A DNA stretch of 64,000 bases, from positions 687,109 through 751,108 of the forward strand of contig GG745342.1 of NCBI GenBank assembly GCA_000151295.1, read 5' to 3'. Below are positions 47,327 to 58,918 of this stretch, one piece after another. The notes beneath the pieces are model-generated. The model made no database searches and had not been told where the DNA came from. It was given only the letters and a program-made list of their open reading frames with translations. The DNA comes from Allomyces macrogynus ATCC 38327 (taxonomy: Eukaryota > Blastocladiomycota > Blastocladiomycetes > Blastocladiales > Blastocladiaceae). Position numbers and translations under genes: made by a program. How positions within the stretch are numbered: the first letter of the stretch is position 1; every line of letters starts with the position of its first letter.

Positions 47327-49855
47327 TCACCCCACAAACACGCTCGACGCCGCGACCGCCGCCGCGACTGCGACCGTGGCCCTCTCAGTCATCCCGACCT
47401 CACCCACCGCATCCACATTGACCCCATCCGCGCTCAGTGCCGACCGCGCGGGCGTCGGCAAGACGCCACCCTTCTCAATCCCTGCGGGCGTCGCGGGCGC
47501 GGCCTGCTGCGCGGGCGGCTGCGGAACAAGACCCTGCATCGGCGGGATTGCTGGGTCCGTGAGCGGCACGCCGAGGACACCCAAATGCCGGCGCAGCGCA
47601 TTCCCCAAATTCACCCTTGGCCGGCGCGCAGCCACATCCAGCGCGGCCACGACCGGCTCAATCGCACGCCGGTTATGTCCCATCACCGCGTCGAGCGCAG
47701 CCCAAGGCACGGGCCACCCGGCGCGCTGCATGGCGAGGACGACCGCGGCGGTCGCGAGTTTCGACGGGCGGAAGGTGTGCAGCGAGTAGTCGGTGACGGC
47801 GACGGCGGCCAAGTGGCGCACGACGACGGCGGTGCGCAGTTGCGGAAGGTCCGCTGGCGGGATCGGGTGCGTGGGCGGGTTGGTTTCAAGGTCAATGTCG
47901 ACATCGAGCCCTGCAGCGCGGGCCAGGTTGGGCAGGAACGAGGCGATAGTCACGCCGCGCAGACGGAAGGCGAACGCGTTGAGCAGGTAGGCTTCCATGT
48001 CGCGCAGCTGCGGCTCCTTGTAGGCGCCGTTGAGCAGGTGCGCAAAGTCGGCCATCGATGGTGGGGCAATGTCCTCGTATTTCCTGGAAATCGGTGAGCG
48101 GGACAGTGAGTTTTCTGTTCGCGATCAAGAGACGAAAAAGAGCAACGGCGATCACGTACGAGGCCACGAGCAGCGACACGATGCACACCATCTCCAAGTC
48201 CGGCACCGACGCGTCGCGGCGCACCGACAGGTACCGGTCGAGGTAATACACGGCAAGGAACACGGCGTCCATGGAAATCGCCAAGTCGTGCCCAACGGCG
48301 TGCATGTAGTCGACCAAGTTGTCGCGCATCACCGGCACGAGCTGCGGGTGCCGCGCCATGAAGTCCGGGCACACCGGGTACTGCTCCTCGAGACTCGTGA
48401 GCAGACCACTGATTCCGCACACGTACGGCACGAGTTGCTGGTCGCCCTCGGGCAGGAGGCTGTGGTGAATCGACCCGGACAGCGGCGCCATGGTCGTGAG
48501 CCACCCGGACAGCGCCATGGCTGTCGTGTTGGTCGTGACCGAGGTATTGCCGGGGACCATGCTGGTGATGGGCGCGGCCGACGCGTGGCTGCGCAGTAGT
48601 GGCGCCGCGACCGCCGCGGTCGCCGCCGACCACGTCTGTGGGACGTGCTGCTGGTGGTGCTGCTGGAGTTGGAGCTGCAGTTGGAGCTGCAGTTGCTGGT
48701 AATGCGTCCCACGCGCGGGCCCCAAACTCGACGGGATCCGCGATCCGACCAGCGCCTTACCCTGCGTGGCCGTCGCACCGCGCAACGCCGCGGCCGCGCC
48801 CGCTTCCTTGCCGTTCTTGGAGACCGAACTGTATGCGGAATCCGGGTACTGGAAACTGTTGCGCGTGCTGTGCGCAACCCCGTGGTGCATCTGGTGGTGG
48901 TGGTGCGCGGCCCAATCCTGCACGCGCTGCACGTCCTTCCAGTAGGCCTCGCCCGGCGACGCCGACTCCACCGCGGTGGCCGCCGTATTGACCGACTCGA
49001 ACTCGGACACCGACCCGAGCGTCGTGCAGCTCGGCGCATCGAGCCCCATAATCTCGGCGGCCTTGCGCGCAGCATGTTCCGCATGCACGTCGAGATCCGT
49101 GCCGAGCGAGCACGCCGACGGCGACAGCGAGACTGACGCGGCCGTCGACGACGTACTATCATCAGCGAGCGCCGAGTCGGCGGCAAACAAGAGCGACCCT
49201 TCGTGCGCGAGCATGTTGGTTTTCGACACGCGATGCGACCGGCGCATGGTCGTGGCCGCGCCGTGCCTGACGGCCGACAGCGCCGACGCGAGCGCGGACA
49301 TGTTGATTCCAGAATCCTTGCGCAGCGATTCGGGACGCTTCTCGGCCTTGGTCGGAGGCACATCAAACAGGTGCCGGAACGGCGCGGCCAAGGGCGGCGA
49401 CGCGTACGCGCGCGGCGCGCCCAGGGCGACGACGCGGACGCGCGCGGCGAGGCGGGGACGTCGCGCGCGTGGATCTTTTTGCGCGTGGTCGCACGGGCGC
49501 CTTTACCGCCGCGCGCGGTCGGGTACGGCGCGGTCGTGGTGCTGGCCGACGCCGACGACGAGGATTCGGACGAGGTCGCGGCCGACCGGACGGACACGCT
49601 GCGCGCGGTCTTGCCCCAGGTGCGTGCGGAGCGCGCCGTCTTGGAGGATGCGGCGGGCGGCGGCGCCGTCAGCGGCGCGGTCGCGGGCGCGGCGGTACTG
49701 GCCGGCGCGTGGTCCGGGGTCGCGACGGCAGAGCGCATGCCGGAGGCCGCAGGCAGAGCCGGGCTCGCGGTGCCGCCATGGCCCGAGTGGGTGGTGTGGT
49801 TGCTGTTGCTCGACCCGGGCCGGAAGAGCTTGGAGAAGGTGTTCTTGATGAACAT
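47327..49855 (-). CDS. Cyclin with A/B-like cyclin box
   Basis: The cyclin box is clear: MDAVFLAVYYLDRYLSV, LVASKYEDIAPPSM, then ADFAHLLNGAY and LRDMEAYLLNAFAFRL. The first half ends at 48160 and the second starts at 48083; the 76 bp intron 48159-48084 (GTACGT...TTCCAG) splits the SK of LLVASKYED and restores it exactly. Cyclins bind and activate cyclin-dependent kinases; the spacing is closest to A/B-type cyclins, though the exact class is not certain. The N-terminal part has a poly-Gln/Leu stretch and His runs. The first ATG is taken at 49855 (MFIKNTFSKLFRPG). Between about 49500 and 49390 the reading frame must change by one base, and I could not find a convincing intron for it. This may be a sequence error, a weak intron or a frameshift. 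A start inside the main frame at 49301 is the fallback. Confidence 0.75.
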
Positions 49856-52320
49856 GGTTGCCGGGGTGGATGGTGGGTTGGTCGTTGGTTGGTGATCGGT
49901 GCGGTGAAGCGACGCGGTCACGCGAGCCGTGCAGCAGCAGCTCCACTGGCACTTGCACCAGCGCGATCGAATTTCGCGACTTCGCGGCGACCGCGAGCAA
50001 CGGCGGTAGGGCGCGGTCCGTCAACCCGACCAGGTGCAATGCGTGCGGTAATGATGCGAGCCTGCACGAGTCAGGTCCTGCGCGGGCGAGGGGAGGAGAA
50101 AACGATCGTGAGTGTCAAATCCGCGTTGCAACTTCCCACCCACCGGCCCGGGTACTGCGCGTCGTCCCGCCCGCCGCGACGGGCATCGCCGTCAAAGAGA
50201 CGCGTGTGCGTGTGCGAGCGTACCTGCAGCTATGCGCAGCGCGAGACTCGTGGGGTCGTGCGCGTCGCAGGTCGCACAACGGCGCGCAAAGGAGGCCCCA
50301 GGCTGCTGAGAGTGCGTCAGCGGAGAGCGTGGTCGGGCTGGTGATCAGCGGCGTCGGCGTGCAGTTGCAAAACGACGACGGCGACAACAATGACGACGAC
50401 GAGGAGGAGGAGGATAGCGCGCGGTAGGCACGGCGAGTCGCGCGGGCGGTAGAGAGAAGAGACGCAGTCGACGTGTTTTTGCACCTATGCGATGCAACAC
50501 GTCGCGGTCGTGGTCGGAATGTGCGCAAGGGAGGTCGCCGAGTCCACAACACGATCGGCGGGGAGCGCGCGTGCAGCGCGTCACGGCCAGAGCGGCAAAC
50601 CCCGCGCGACTGCGGTGAAGGAGCGCGGCAGCTACTGCACGCGCCCGTCGCGACGCGGCGAGGAGCGGGTAAGAGGAGCAACGACAGCGCCGTGGGCGCC
50701 GGGAAATGTACCTACATGCCGCCATGGAAAACTGGAGTCAGATCATTGCCATTCGCCATTCATTCACGACGCGCCCGCCGCCCACGCAAACGCACAGGGC
50801 AAGTGAGCACGAGCGTGGACGTGGCAGTCAGCTCATGGCATCGGTATCGCATCGCGCTGCGGTCGCGCCGCCCTCGTCGGTCGTGCAGACCATGAGAGCG
50901 GCCGCTTGTCCACGCCGTGATCGTGGCCAGTCGACCTCGAATTTCATTCACGCGCACGGCCACCAACCATGCCTTGATCAGCAACGACTGAGAGGAGCAT
51001 AAGAGAACACACGTACAACTGAGCGAGATACGCGTAGACGAGACGACTGGCGGGCAGATCCAATCAAAACTGGAGCAAAAGGTGGCGCTGGGTGCAGCTA
51101 GACAAACGAGCAGGTCCGGACTTCAGAGATCGAGGCGACCCAATTCACGGAGCAGCGGGCGGCGTCGCGCGGAACGGAGAGGTATTTAGGTCGCGGCGGC
51201 GGTCGGCGCGCGCGTGGGTGCGGGGGTGAAGCGTGCGTGCGGTGATGCGGGCTCGCCGTGCGCTAAGGATGCGCGTCGAGTCCTTGCCCGGCCGAGATCC
51301 GACCGACTGACCGTGGGACGCGGGGTATTCGGCGCAATCGAACCGCTTCAAAGGGGCACCACGCGCGCTGCCACCGCGTCGTCGTGACAGACCGACAGGC
51401 CAGGCCCGCGCGCCGTGTTTGCACCCGCAGAGACGTGCGGACGCTCGCGCGCACGAAGCGGCAGTGTGGCTTGTTGATCCGCGGTGCGGGACCACCGTGG
51501 TACGCCGCGTGGCACGATGCGCGCGGGCGAGCACCGTGCGACCTCGACGTGGTTGGCGAGAACGAGAAACGGATGGACGGGAAAGTGCTGCGCCGTTGGT
51601 GCTGGCGGACGGCGCACTGTTGGAACGGCAGGGCCTGAGCATTGGCGCGCTGCGTCGTGGGAACTTGCGGTCAAACGACTCGACATTGCGCTTGTTCACC
51701 CCTTGTTCTGGTCGGTCGGCACTCGTCGTTTCCTGTCGCGCGCGTCGTCGACGAGCGCGTCTTGGACACGGGCTAAGAGCGCTGGAGCAGCAGCTCGGAG
51801 GACGCGAGACAGCAGCAAGCGCGCCCACGCGCACCACGCCCGCTGCAGAACATCGCGCGGAGTGCTGGTGCATCTTCCTTCTCCCGCGCCGAGTTCTTGC
51901 GGATCCAAGCAAGAACCTCTGTCGCACAGCGCGTTCCAGACTCGGACCATGGTTCGAATCGGAGTTGCGGCGATAGTCGACCCAGATCGCAGTGGTGCAC
52001 GCTTGTTTGCAGCAGGGGATGAGGGATGGCCGAGCATAACCTAACCACTCTAAGGTGTGACTCAATGATTGGCAGTGGCCATGTCACTTGCCGCAAGCGC
52101 AGGGCTCATCGCGGCGTGTGCTTCAACGCCCACCTCGCTGACGGTGCGCCGCCGCACGAGTAGTCGTTCTAGCAACACGGCGACGCTCCATCGCCTCGAC
52201 GATATCGCCTCCGACTCTCCGCACTTGATCGTTCAAGCATTTTCCGGGCCGTGTTCCTCGACTGGCCGACCTCGCGAGCGAAAACAACCAACTCCACCAT
52301 TGCCCCTGCAATCCATCAAC
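49856..52320. other. Long spacer between divergent genes
   Basis: About 2.5 kb between the cyclin start (minus) and the Med19-like gene (plus). Frames up to about 300 codons occur on both strands, but they are Arg/Ala/Ser-rich shadows with no conserved motif, no splice logic and frequent competing frames. No RNA gene was convincing. It probably holds the promoters of both genes. Confidence 0.45.
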
Positions 52321-53418
52321 ATGGCCCCAACGAGCCCATCCGGGACGACCACGCCGTCCGCCCCCGCCGCCACCGAATCCAGGCCACCCGGCACCGCCGC
52401 AGCACCCTCTATCCTGCAACCGGACCCGTCTGTCCCGCCATTACCGCCACTCGCGGCGCCGCTCTACCATGCCGCGACCGTGCCTGGTGCGCGCGTACTC
52501 CGCTCTTTCGGATCTCGAGAGCCCTTCGACTGATCAGCCCGCCATCTCGTGGCCTCCAGACCGTGCGACCTTCCACGGCAGCGACGACATGCTCTCGGCC
52601 TACCACCTCGCGCCCATGTACGACCTGTACTTCCGCCCTTACATGGTGCCCGAGGGCGCCCCGCTCGCCGCCAAGAGCGTGCGCAAAATCGACCCGACGT
52701 GCGATACCGTGCTCGACGCATTGTTCAAAAGTTCGTCCCCCCCACCACCTCATTTCCTCCAACCTTCGGCGTTTCTGACCCGCTCTGACAGCCACCGTCC
52801 CACCGCCCTCGACGGCGCTCGGCGCGCACCGCGTCCTCGGCCCGTTGCTCGCGCCCGACTACGCGCGCGCGCGCGGCGCGACCTACGCGCCACCGCCCAC
52901 GGAAGTGCCCGCGGGCGCGCCGGAACCGTGGGAGCGGTTGCCGCCGGTGCAGGCGCCCGACAGGGAGTGGTTTATGGCGGCGATCAGGGACTTGCGGCCG
53001 GGCGAGTTGCAAAATGTGCGTTGTGTGCGGCGATGCCAAAACACGGGGGCCGTTCGACTGACGATGGCGCGGGAATGAACGTAGGTGGACTTGAAGTCGG
53101 TCGGAATCGATCCGGAGAAACCGCACGGAGCGGCGCGCGATGCGGTGGTGGGGAGGAACGGGCCGCAGCCGGTGCCGCAGCGGCCTGGAGCGGTCGTGCC
53201 GAGCAAACGCGCGAGCCCGGCGCCGGTAAGTTGCGGTTCAAGTTGGCCTGGGTTGATGATCGAGCATGGACTGACGTGCTGATCACCCCTAGGGCGCACC
53301 GGGCCCCAGTGCAGCGTACCCGAACGCTGGTCCAGCACTGTCGTCGTACCCTGCAGGGTCGGCCGGCGGGCCACCGCGGCCAGGAAAGAAGGCGCGAACG
53401 TCGGGGTATTACGGGTAG
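52321..53418 (+). CDS. Possible Mediator subunit Med19-like protein
   Basis: Five exons: 52321-52494 (or to 52479), 52538-52730, 52792-53015, 53085-53225 and 53293-53418, giving 285 (or 280) residues. Introns 2 to 4 are 61-69 bp, and one starts GTAAGT; the first is 43 or 58 bp depending on the donor. The core reads SWPPDRATFHGSDDMLSAYH, then LAPMYDLYFRPYMVPEG, followed by a conserved-looking WFMAAIRDLRPGELQN and a basic C-terminus (GKKARTSGYYG). The pattern of a short tract with an AYxL motif, an acidic/aromatic YDxxxRPY motif and a basic tail recalls fungal Med19/Rox3 of the Mediator head, which links transcription factors to RNA polymerase II. The match is from memory of motif style and is only moderate. 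It could be another short nuclear protein. Confidence 0.55.
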
Positions 53419-53768
53419 CGCTTGCGAACGACGCGGCGATAATGGCGAGCATGCTGCACAATACATGCGTGCGTTCCGTGCGGGCTCAAATGACCGGTCA
53501 GCTGTGATCGCCATACATCGCAATGATGTCGGCGATGGTGGAAGTGGAGCAGAGGCGAGAAAGGCAAACGGTTTGACTCGGTCCCACATGACCACCTCAA
53601 ACTGATCTTTCTGTGCAACAACGTCCGCACGAACCTCATTTCAAAAAAATTCGATTCCGACCCGCACCTAGACCCGCGACGGCACAGCGACTTGGTGCAG
53701 ACCGCACCTCGCCCGAATTTGGACCAGGCCACAAGTGATCAACCCTGCACGACCCGTCGAAGACTAAA
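53419..53768. other. Spacer upstream of CCDC12
   Basis: About 350 bp between two same-strand genes. Antisense frames cover it but have no motif. It presumably contains the 3' end of the Med19-like gene and the CCDC12 promoter. Confidence 0.4.
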
Positions 53769-54583
53769 ATGGCCCCGGCAACAACCCCACAGGAATCCAC
53801 GTCGCTCCTGCTACAAGCCGCGCTGGCACGGCGCAAGAAACTGGCCGAGCTCAAGACGCAAATTCTCGGCGACCCCATCAAGTACCCGGTCCCGAAAACC
53901 GAGGACGGCAACGAAGATAATGGCGACGACTCGATGGACGTGGACGAGAACGAGGACCAGTCGAACGAGGGCGATATCGCGCGCGAGGAACGTGTGCGCG
54001 TCGAGGCCTACCAGCAGCTCGCGACCGTCACAACCGTCGAGGAATTGGCGGCGGCGCTGTTGCATCGCGCGGCAGCCGAGGCCGAGGCGGCGCGCGGGAG
54101 GGCGGGGAAGGTGGCGGTACGTGCAAACCGTGGGTCTGGACTGGGTGGATGGTGGAGAGTCTCACGCGGCGGGCCGTTTGTGTGTAGGATGCGTCGGAGC
54201 TCGCGCCGAAAAAGGCGAATGCCGACTTGAAGCGCGACTTGGAGCGGCGCACGGCGCGGCTCGAGCGTAAGACCATGGCCGCGATCGACGAGCTGATTCG
54301 TACGTCTTCAATGTTTCGTTTCTGTCTCAGACCTGACCGTTTGACTCGTGAACCATTTGTAGGCCGCCGCGTTCTCGGTTCCGCAGGAGCAGGAGCGCCC
54401 ACCCCGAACCAGTCCGGCACGTTGGTCGTGGACTTGGCCGACGCTGTTGACTCGCTGTACGCGCGCGTGCGGCAAGGGTACGCGTCGGTGGTGCGCGGCG
54501 ACGATAGCGGCGACGACGAGGACCACGACGGGCCGGCACGACCGCCACGAGGAGCCGGCACATCGGCGTGGGAGGACGAATAG
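53769..54583 (+). CDS. CCDC12: CCDC12/cwf18, spliceosomal coiled-coil protein
   Basis: Exons 53769-54116, 54188-54299 and 54363-54583 give 226 residues; introns of 71 and 63 bp both begin GTACGT and end GTAG. The conserved signature is the central block LAPKKANADLKRDLERRT followed by RLERKTMAAIDELIR, which matches the family pattern LAPRKPDWDLKRD...IAELIRE. The N-terminus has LQAALARRKKLAELK, the expected short basic coiled coil, then an acidic stretch. In other fungi and animals this protein (cwf18 in fission yeast) is part of the activated spliceosome. The C-terminal DLADAVDSLYARV helix and the acidic end are an extension beyond the conserved block. The multi-intron gene content of the window fits an active spliceosome. 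Confidence 0.8.
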
Positions 54584-55446
54584 CAACATTTGTTTACGAT
54601 CCGGAATTGCGACGCGTACACGTGGCTGTGCAGTCAGCAGGCACGGTCGTCTCCCGGCAGAGCCAAACACGAGCACGGACACGCACAGAGCGCGCTCGCG
54701 TGTGGTTGCGCGGTTAGTTGATGGTGCTGCGCGCCGGATGGAATCTGGGGCCCACAACATCGGGCACTGTGCGCGAGGAACGTGCCCGTGCCGTCTGCCC
54801 CGTCCAGGTTGAGCCCGTGGATGCAAACTGCTAGACAACGGCAACGTCGAAACCTGCCGACAGAGTTCAATCTTAACCTGAGGACAATCTCAACCTTCCA
54901 CATGTTCGTGTTCGTGGAATATTTGTTGGTTTGAGAGAACGACGACGGGGCCAAGCAGGGGCCCATCACGAGGTGCTGGCCGGGGGGACAAAGTGGTGCG
55001 CAAGCCGCGACACGGTCGCGTGGTCGGAGGTCATAAGCGAGTCGCGCCGCGATCGCACCGGCCCGCTCGCCCACCTGCCCGCGCCTGCCTGTGGCCCTGC
55101 CTGCTCGACACGCTCGAGTCCCTGTCTTCGGCAACAAGCAGGGGTCAGATGGCGTGACGAAAGCAATGCAGTCATCAATCGTCTCATTCCAGTTTGATTT
55201 CGCCATCCCCATCGGTCGTATGGTCGTGCCGGGCGCGGCCGTCGCTGCCTGTTCGCGCGCGCTCCTTCGCACCCGCCCGCGTGCTCGTCCGGTCCCAGCT
55301 GCGAAGATCGCATGCGACCGCATTGCGACCAGTGCGACCCGCAACCCGCGGCACTTGCGGCATTTGCAACCGATTACCGAACCGAGTCACACATAAAATC
55401 GCCGCGGCTCTCGCCTATAAAGTCAGCGCACCCCCACGGCCCCACC
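54584..55446. other. Spacer with a TATA-like box
   Basis: About 860 bp without a supported gene. Near its end lies a TATAAAG at 55416-55422, with an ATG at 55447 in CCACCATGC context just downstream. That ATG opens a 52-codon frame ending at 55605. Confidence 0.4.
55416..55422 (+). promoter_or_regulatory. TATA-like box (TATAAAG)
   Basis: A TATAAAG lies about 30 bp before the ATG at 55447 and 400 bp before the main ATG at 55816. It may drive the acidic low-complexity gene, with the 52-codon frame at 55447 as a leader ORF or first exon in the same frame. The assignment is tentative. Confidence 0.35.
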
Positions 55447-55815
55447 ATGCTCGGCCTCCCCCAGCAGCAGCAACAGCAGCCATCGTCGCGCCCGACCTGC
55501 CCTCTTCATCGACGCCGCGGCCCGCCCATGCCCATCGCCGCCAACCCGCCTGCCTCGACTGCGAGTGCCGATTCCTCTCTGTCGCCAACGACGACGCCAA
55601 CGTGACCGCGTCCTGCTGTGCACGCGCCGATTGATTCCAGCATCCAAATCGACGACCCCAACTGCACCCAAGTCTGCTCTTCATTCTGGCTGCCGCCCTG
55701 CGCGCTCCGAGCCCGACGATCCCTTGACGTGCCAGCGACCGCGCCACGTCACGACCAGTTCCACCGCATTTCCTCCCAACAACCAAGACCAACGACACCA
55801 AGTACCAACGCCCCA

Positions 55816-56778
<963 letters not shown>

Positions 56779-57022
56779 GCCGCGTGCGCGATCGCGGTCG
56801 CGGTCGCGGCGCGGGTCGCTGATTGACGCGGCTGCGCAAGTGGATGCGGCACGTGCGGCGCGCCGAGCTGCTGCCAAGGTGTCGGTCCCACGACGCACGC
56901 CGCCGCCCCCACCGCCAAGTCGACCGCGCGCCAAGTCGGCGACGGCGGCTGCCGGCCGAGGGGTTGTGGGCCGGTTTGATCGGTCGCCGCGAGTCGCACA
57001 TGCGGCGCGAACACGGCGGTGA

Positions 57023-58918
57023 GTTGATGGCTCCAGTTCTGCGTGCGGGTCTCAGTTTCAGTCACAAAGCGTCTGTGGGGACCCGGAATGGAGCTTGGTT
57101 TTGTTGGTTGTTCCCTCTCGCGCGCGCATCCGGCAGGTGTCGGACCGCCGCGAGCGCTTCATTCCCCCGTTCTCTCGTTCTCGTTCTCGTTTGGCGCGAA
57201 TGGAAATGGACATCGAATAGACATGCATCGTATTTACTTCAGTGCCCGTTGCTCACCCAAACTCGTCAGCAGGCACTGCCCAACACCCTCTGCGCAGTCG
57301 CACCGGCGTCTGCGATCGCGCGCAAGTGCTGTGCATCTGAAGGCCCATGGAGGACCGGGTGAGACCTGCGGGTGGCGCGGGACAGGGCTGCAGAATGGTC
57401 ACGCGACCGCGATTCGCCGCGCGGGTTCCAAACATCTTTCGTCACTTTTCTCGCTGTCCATCGTCTCCATCTCCTCGTCAGAATACCCGCCCACCAACGC
57501 AACGCATTTGCCGTCTCGGGGCAGTTGCATCTGCCCGCCGGCGCATCACCACCAGCACCCGCACGCTCGCGCGCGCTCGCCCAAGTGGCGCGCGTGTATA
57601 TCCAAACCGACATTCGCCGCGTCGACCCGCCGGACTACAAGAGAACCATAGACCGGGCCAACTCGCGCGCCGACACAGGCCGGGGACGGACGTGATGCCA
57701 GTGTGCCAACCGAGCCGGGCTGTTGCTTTTCAGGGACTTGCGGCGCGTCGCTGTTCCCGGTCCGGTCCCCACGCGATGCAGGATGGCGCGTCCGACACCC
57801 TTGACTCGCCGGCGAGTCGCCGGCACGAACCCTGTAACACACATACCGACATCCGTGTTGGGGGAAACGAAACGGTGCTGGCGCACAGTGGCGCGACGCG
57901 TGTCGTATCGCGCCGTATGGAGCGTTGCTCTGTGCCGGTTGTTGACGCCGATGGTCGCTGATGCGACATGTGTTCAGGCACCTGCATCTAGCGCCGGGTC
58001 AGTTGGGGATCAGGGCTGCCTCACAGAACGCTGCCAACGCGATGAGCGCGGTTGATCAGGCAACGATCAACGACGCCGTCCATGGTGACCGCGTTCTCGA
58101 GTTTCAATGACCTTTGTCCACGCCGCGTCGAAGCGTGCGCATCTCGGCCTGCCGCTCCGCTCGGCTGAATCCGGTTCGGGATCGTGGCGAGCGTGGCGTG
58201 CGTTGCGATAGAGAAGGATTCAACCTTTTGTCGTGCTCTCCTTTTTGCAGGACATTCTGGCAGCCGTGGTGGGATCAGGGCGGATGGGTTGAGAGAAAGG
58301 TGCGGTTCTCCTGACACAAAGCGTTGCTGCCCGACTCGAGTTTGACGTTACGTAACAGAAGCTCGGATTGTTGCACCACTCCTGCGGTCGCTGGCGTCGC
58401 TGGCATCGGAGCGGCCGGCCCGCACGCGCCTTGGCGGCAATCGCAGCTGCTGTGCGACCTGGTCTTGTCGCACTTGCACCACCGTCCCGTCCTCATGATC
58501 CATGCTGCCCGCCCATGGTGCCGGCGCCTCGCGCGCGCGTGCCCTCCCTTGCGAAACTTGCCGTCGCTCCTCAAATATGCCTGGCGGCCCTCGTGCTGCA
58601 TGCACCATGACCAAGTCCCCGCCCGCGTGGGCGATTTCTTCCCTCTCTCTCTCCGAGCTCTTGCTCTCACTCCTCGACGCACTCTCGTTCGACAAGCAAC
58701 CAGTCTGACGCCGACGCACCGACGTGTCAACGCTGCAACGCTCGCTCTCGCAAGTTGTGATCCGCTCTCCGACCGACGACGTTCGCGGCTTGATCAGATC
58801 GTGTTCGAGTCTTCGGCCCGCTGCAACCCGCTGCACCTGGGCCAACACTGTGGCGGCTCCACAAGCAACCCCACGAACCACCACGCCAAACGACAACGAA
58901 CCACCACGACCATCAACC
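57023..58918. other. Long spacer upstream of the Rho GEF gene
   Basis: About 1.9 kb with many overlapping short frames in all directions and no conserved motif. Composition is less GC-rich than the flanking genes. It may include 3' sequence of the preceding gene and the 5' leader of the Rho GEF. No gene supported. Confidence 0.45.

Noticed and set aside
50000..52065. Several 100-300 codon frames on both strands
   Set aside because: Overlapping frames in competing directions, Arg/Ser/Ala-rich, without starts in good context, splice logic or recognisable domains.
51901..52080. tRNA-like stretches (GGTTCGAATC near 51951, GGCCGAG near 52028)
   Set aside because: The flanking bases do not pair into T, anticodon and acceptor stems at the right distances on either strand.
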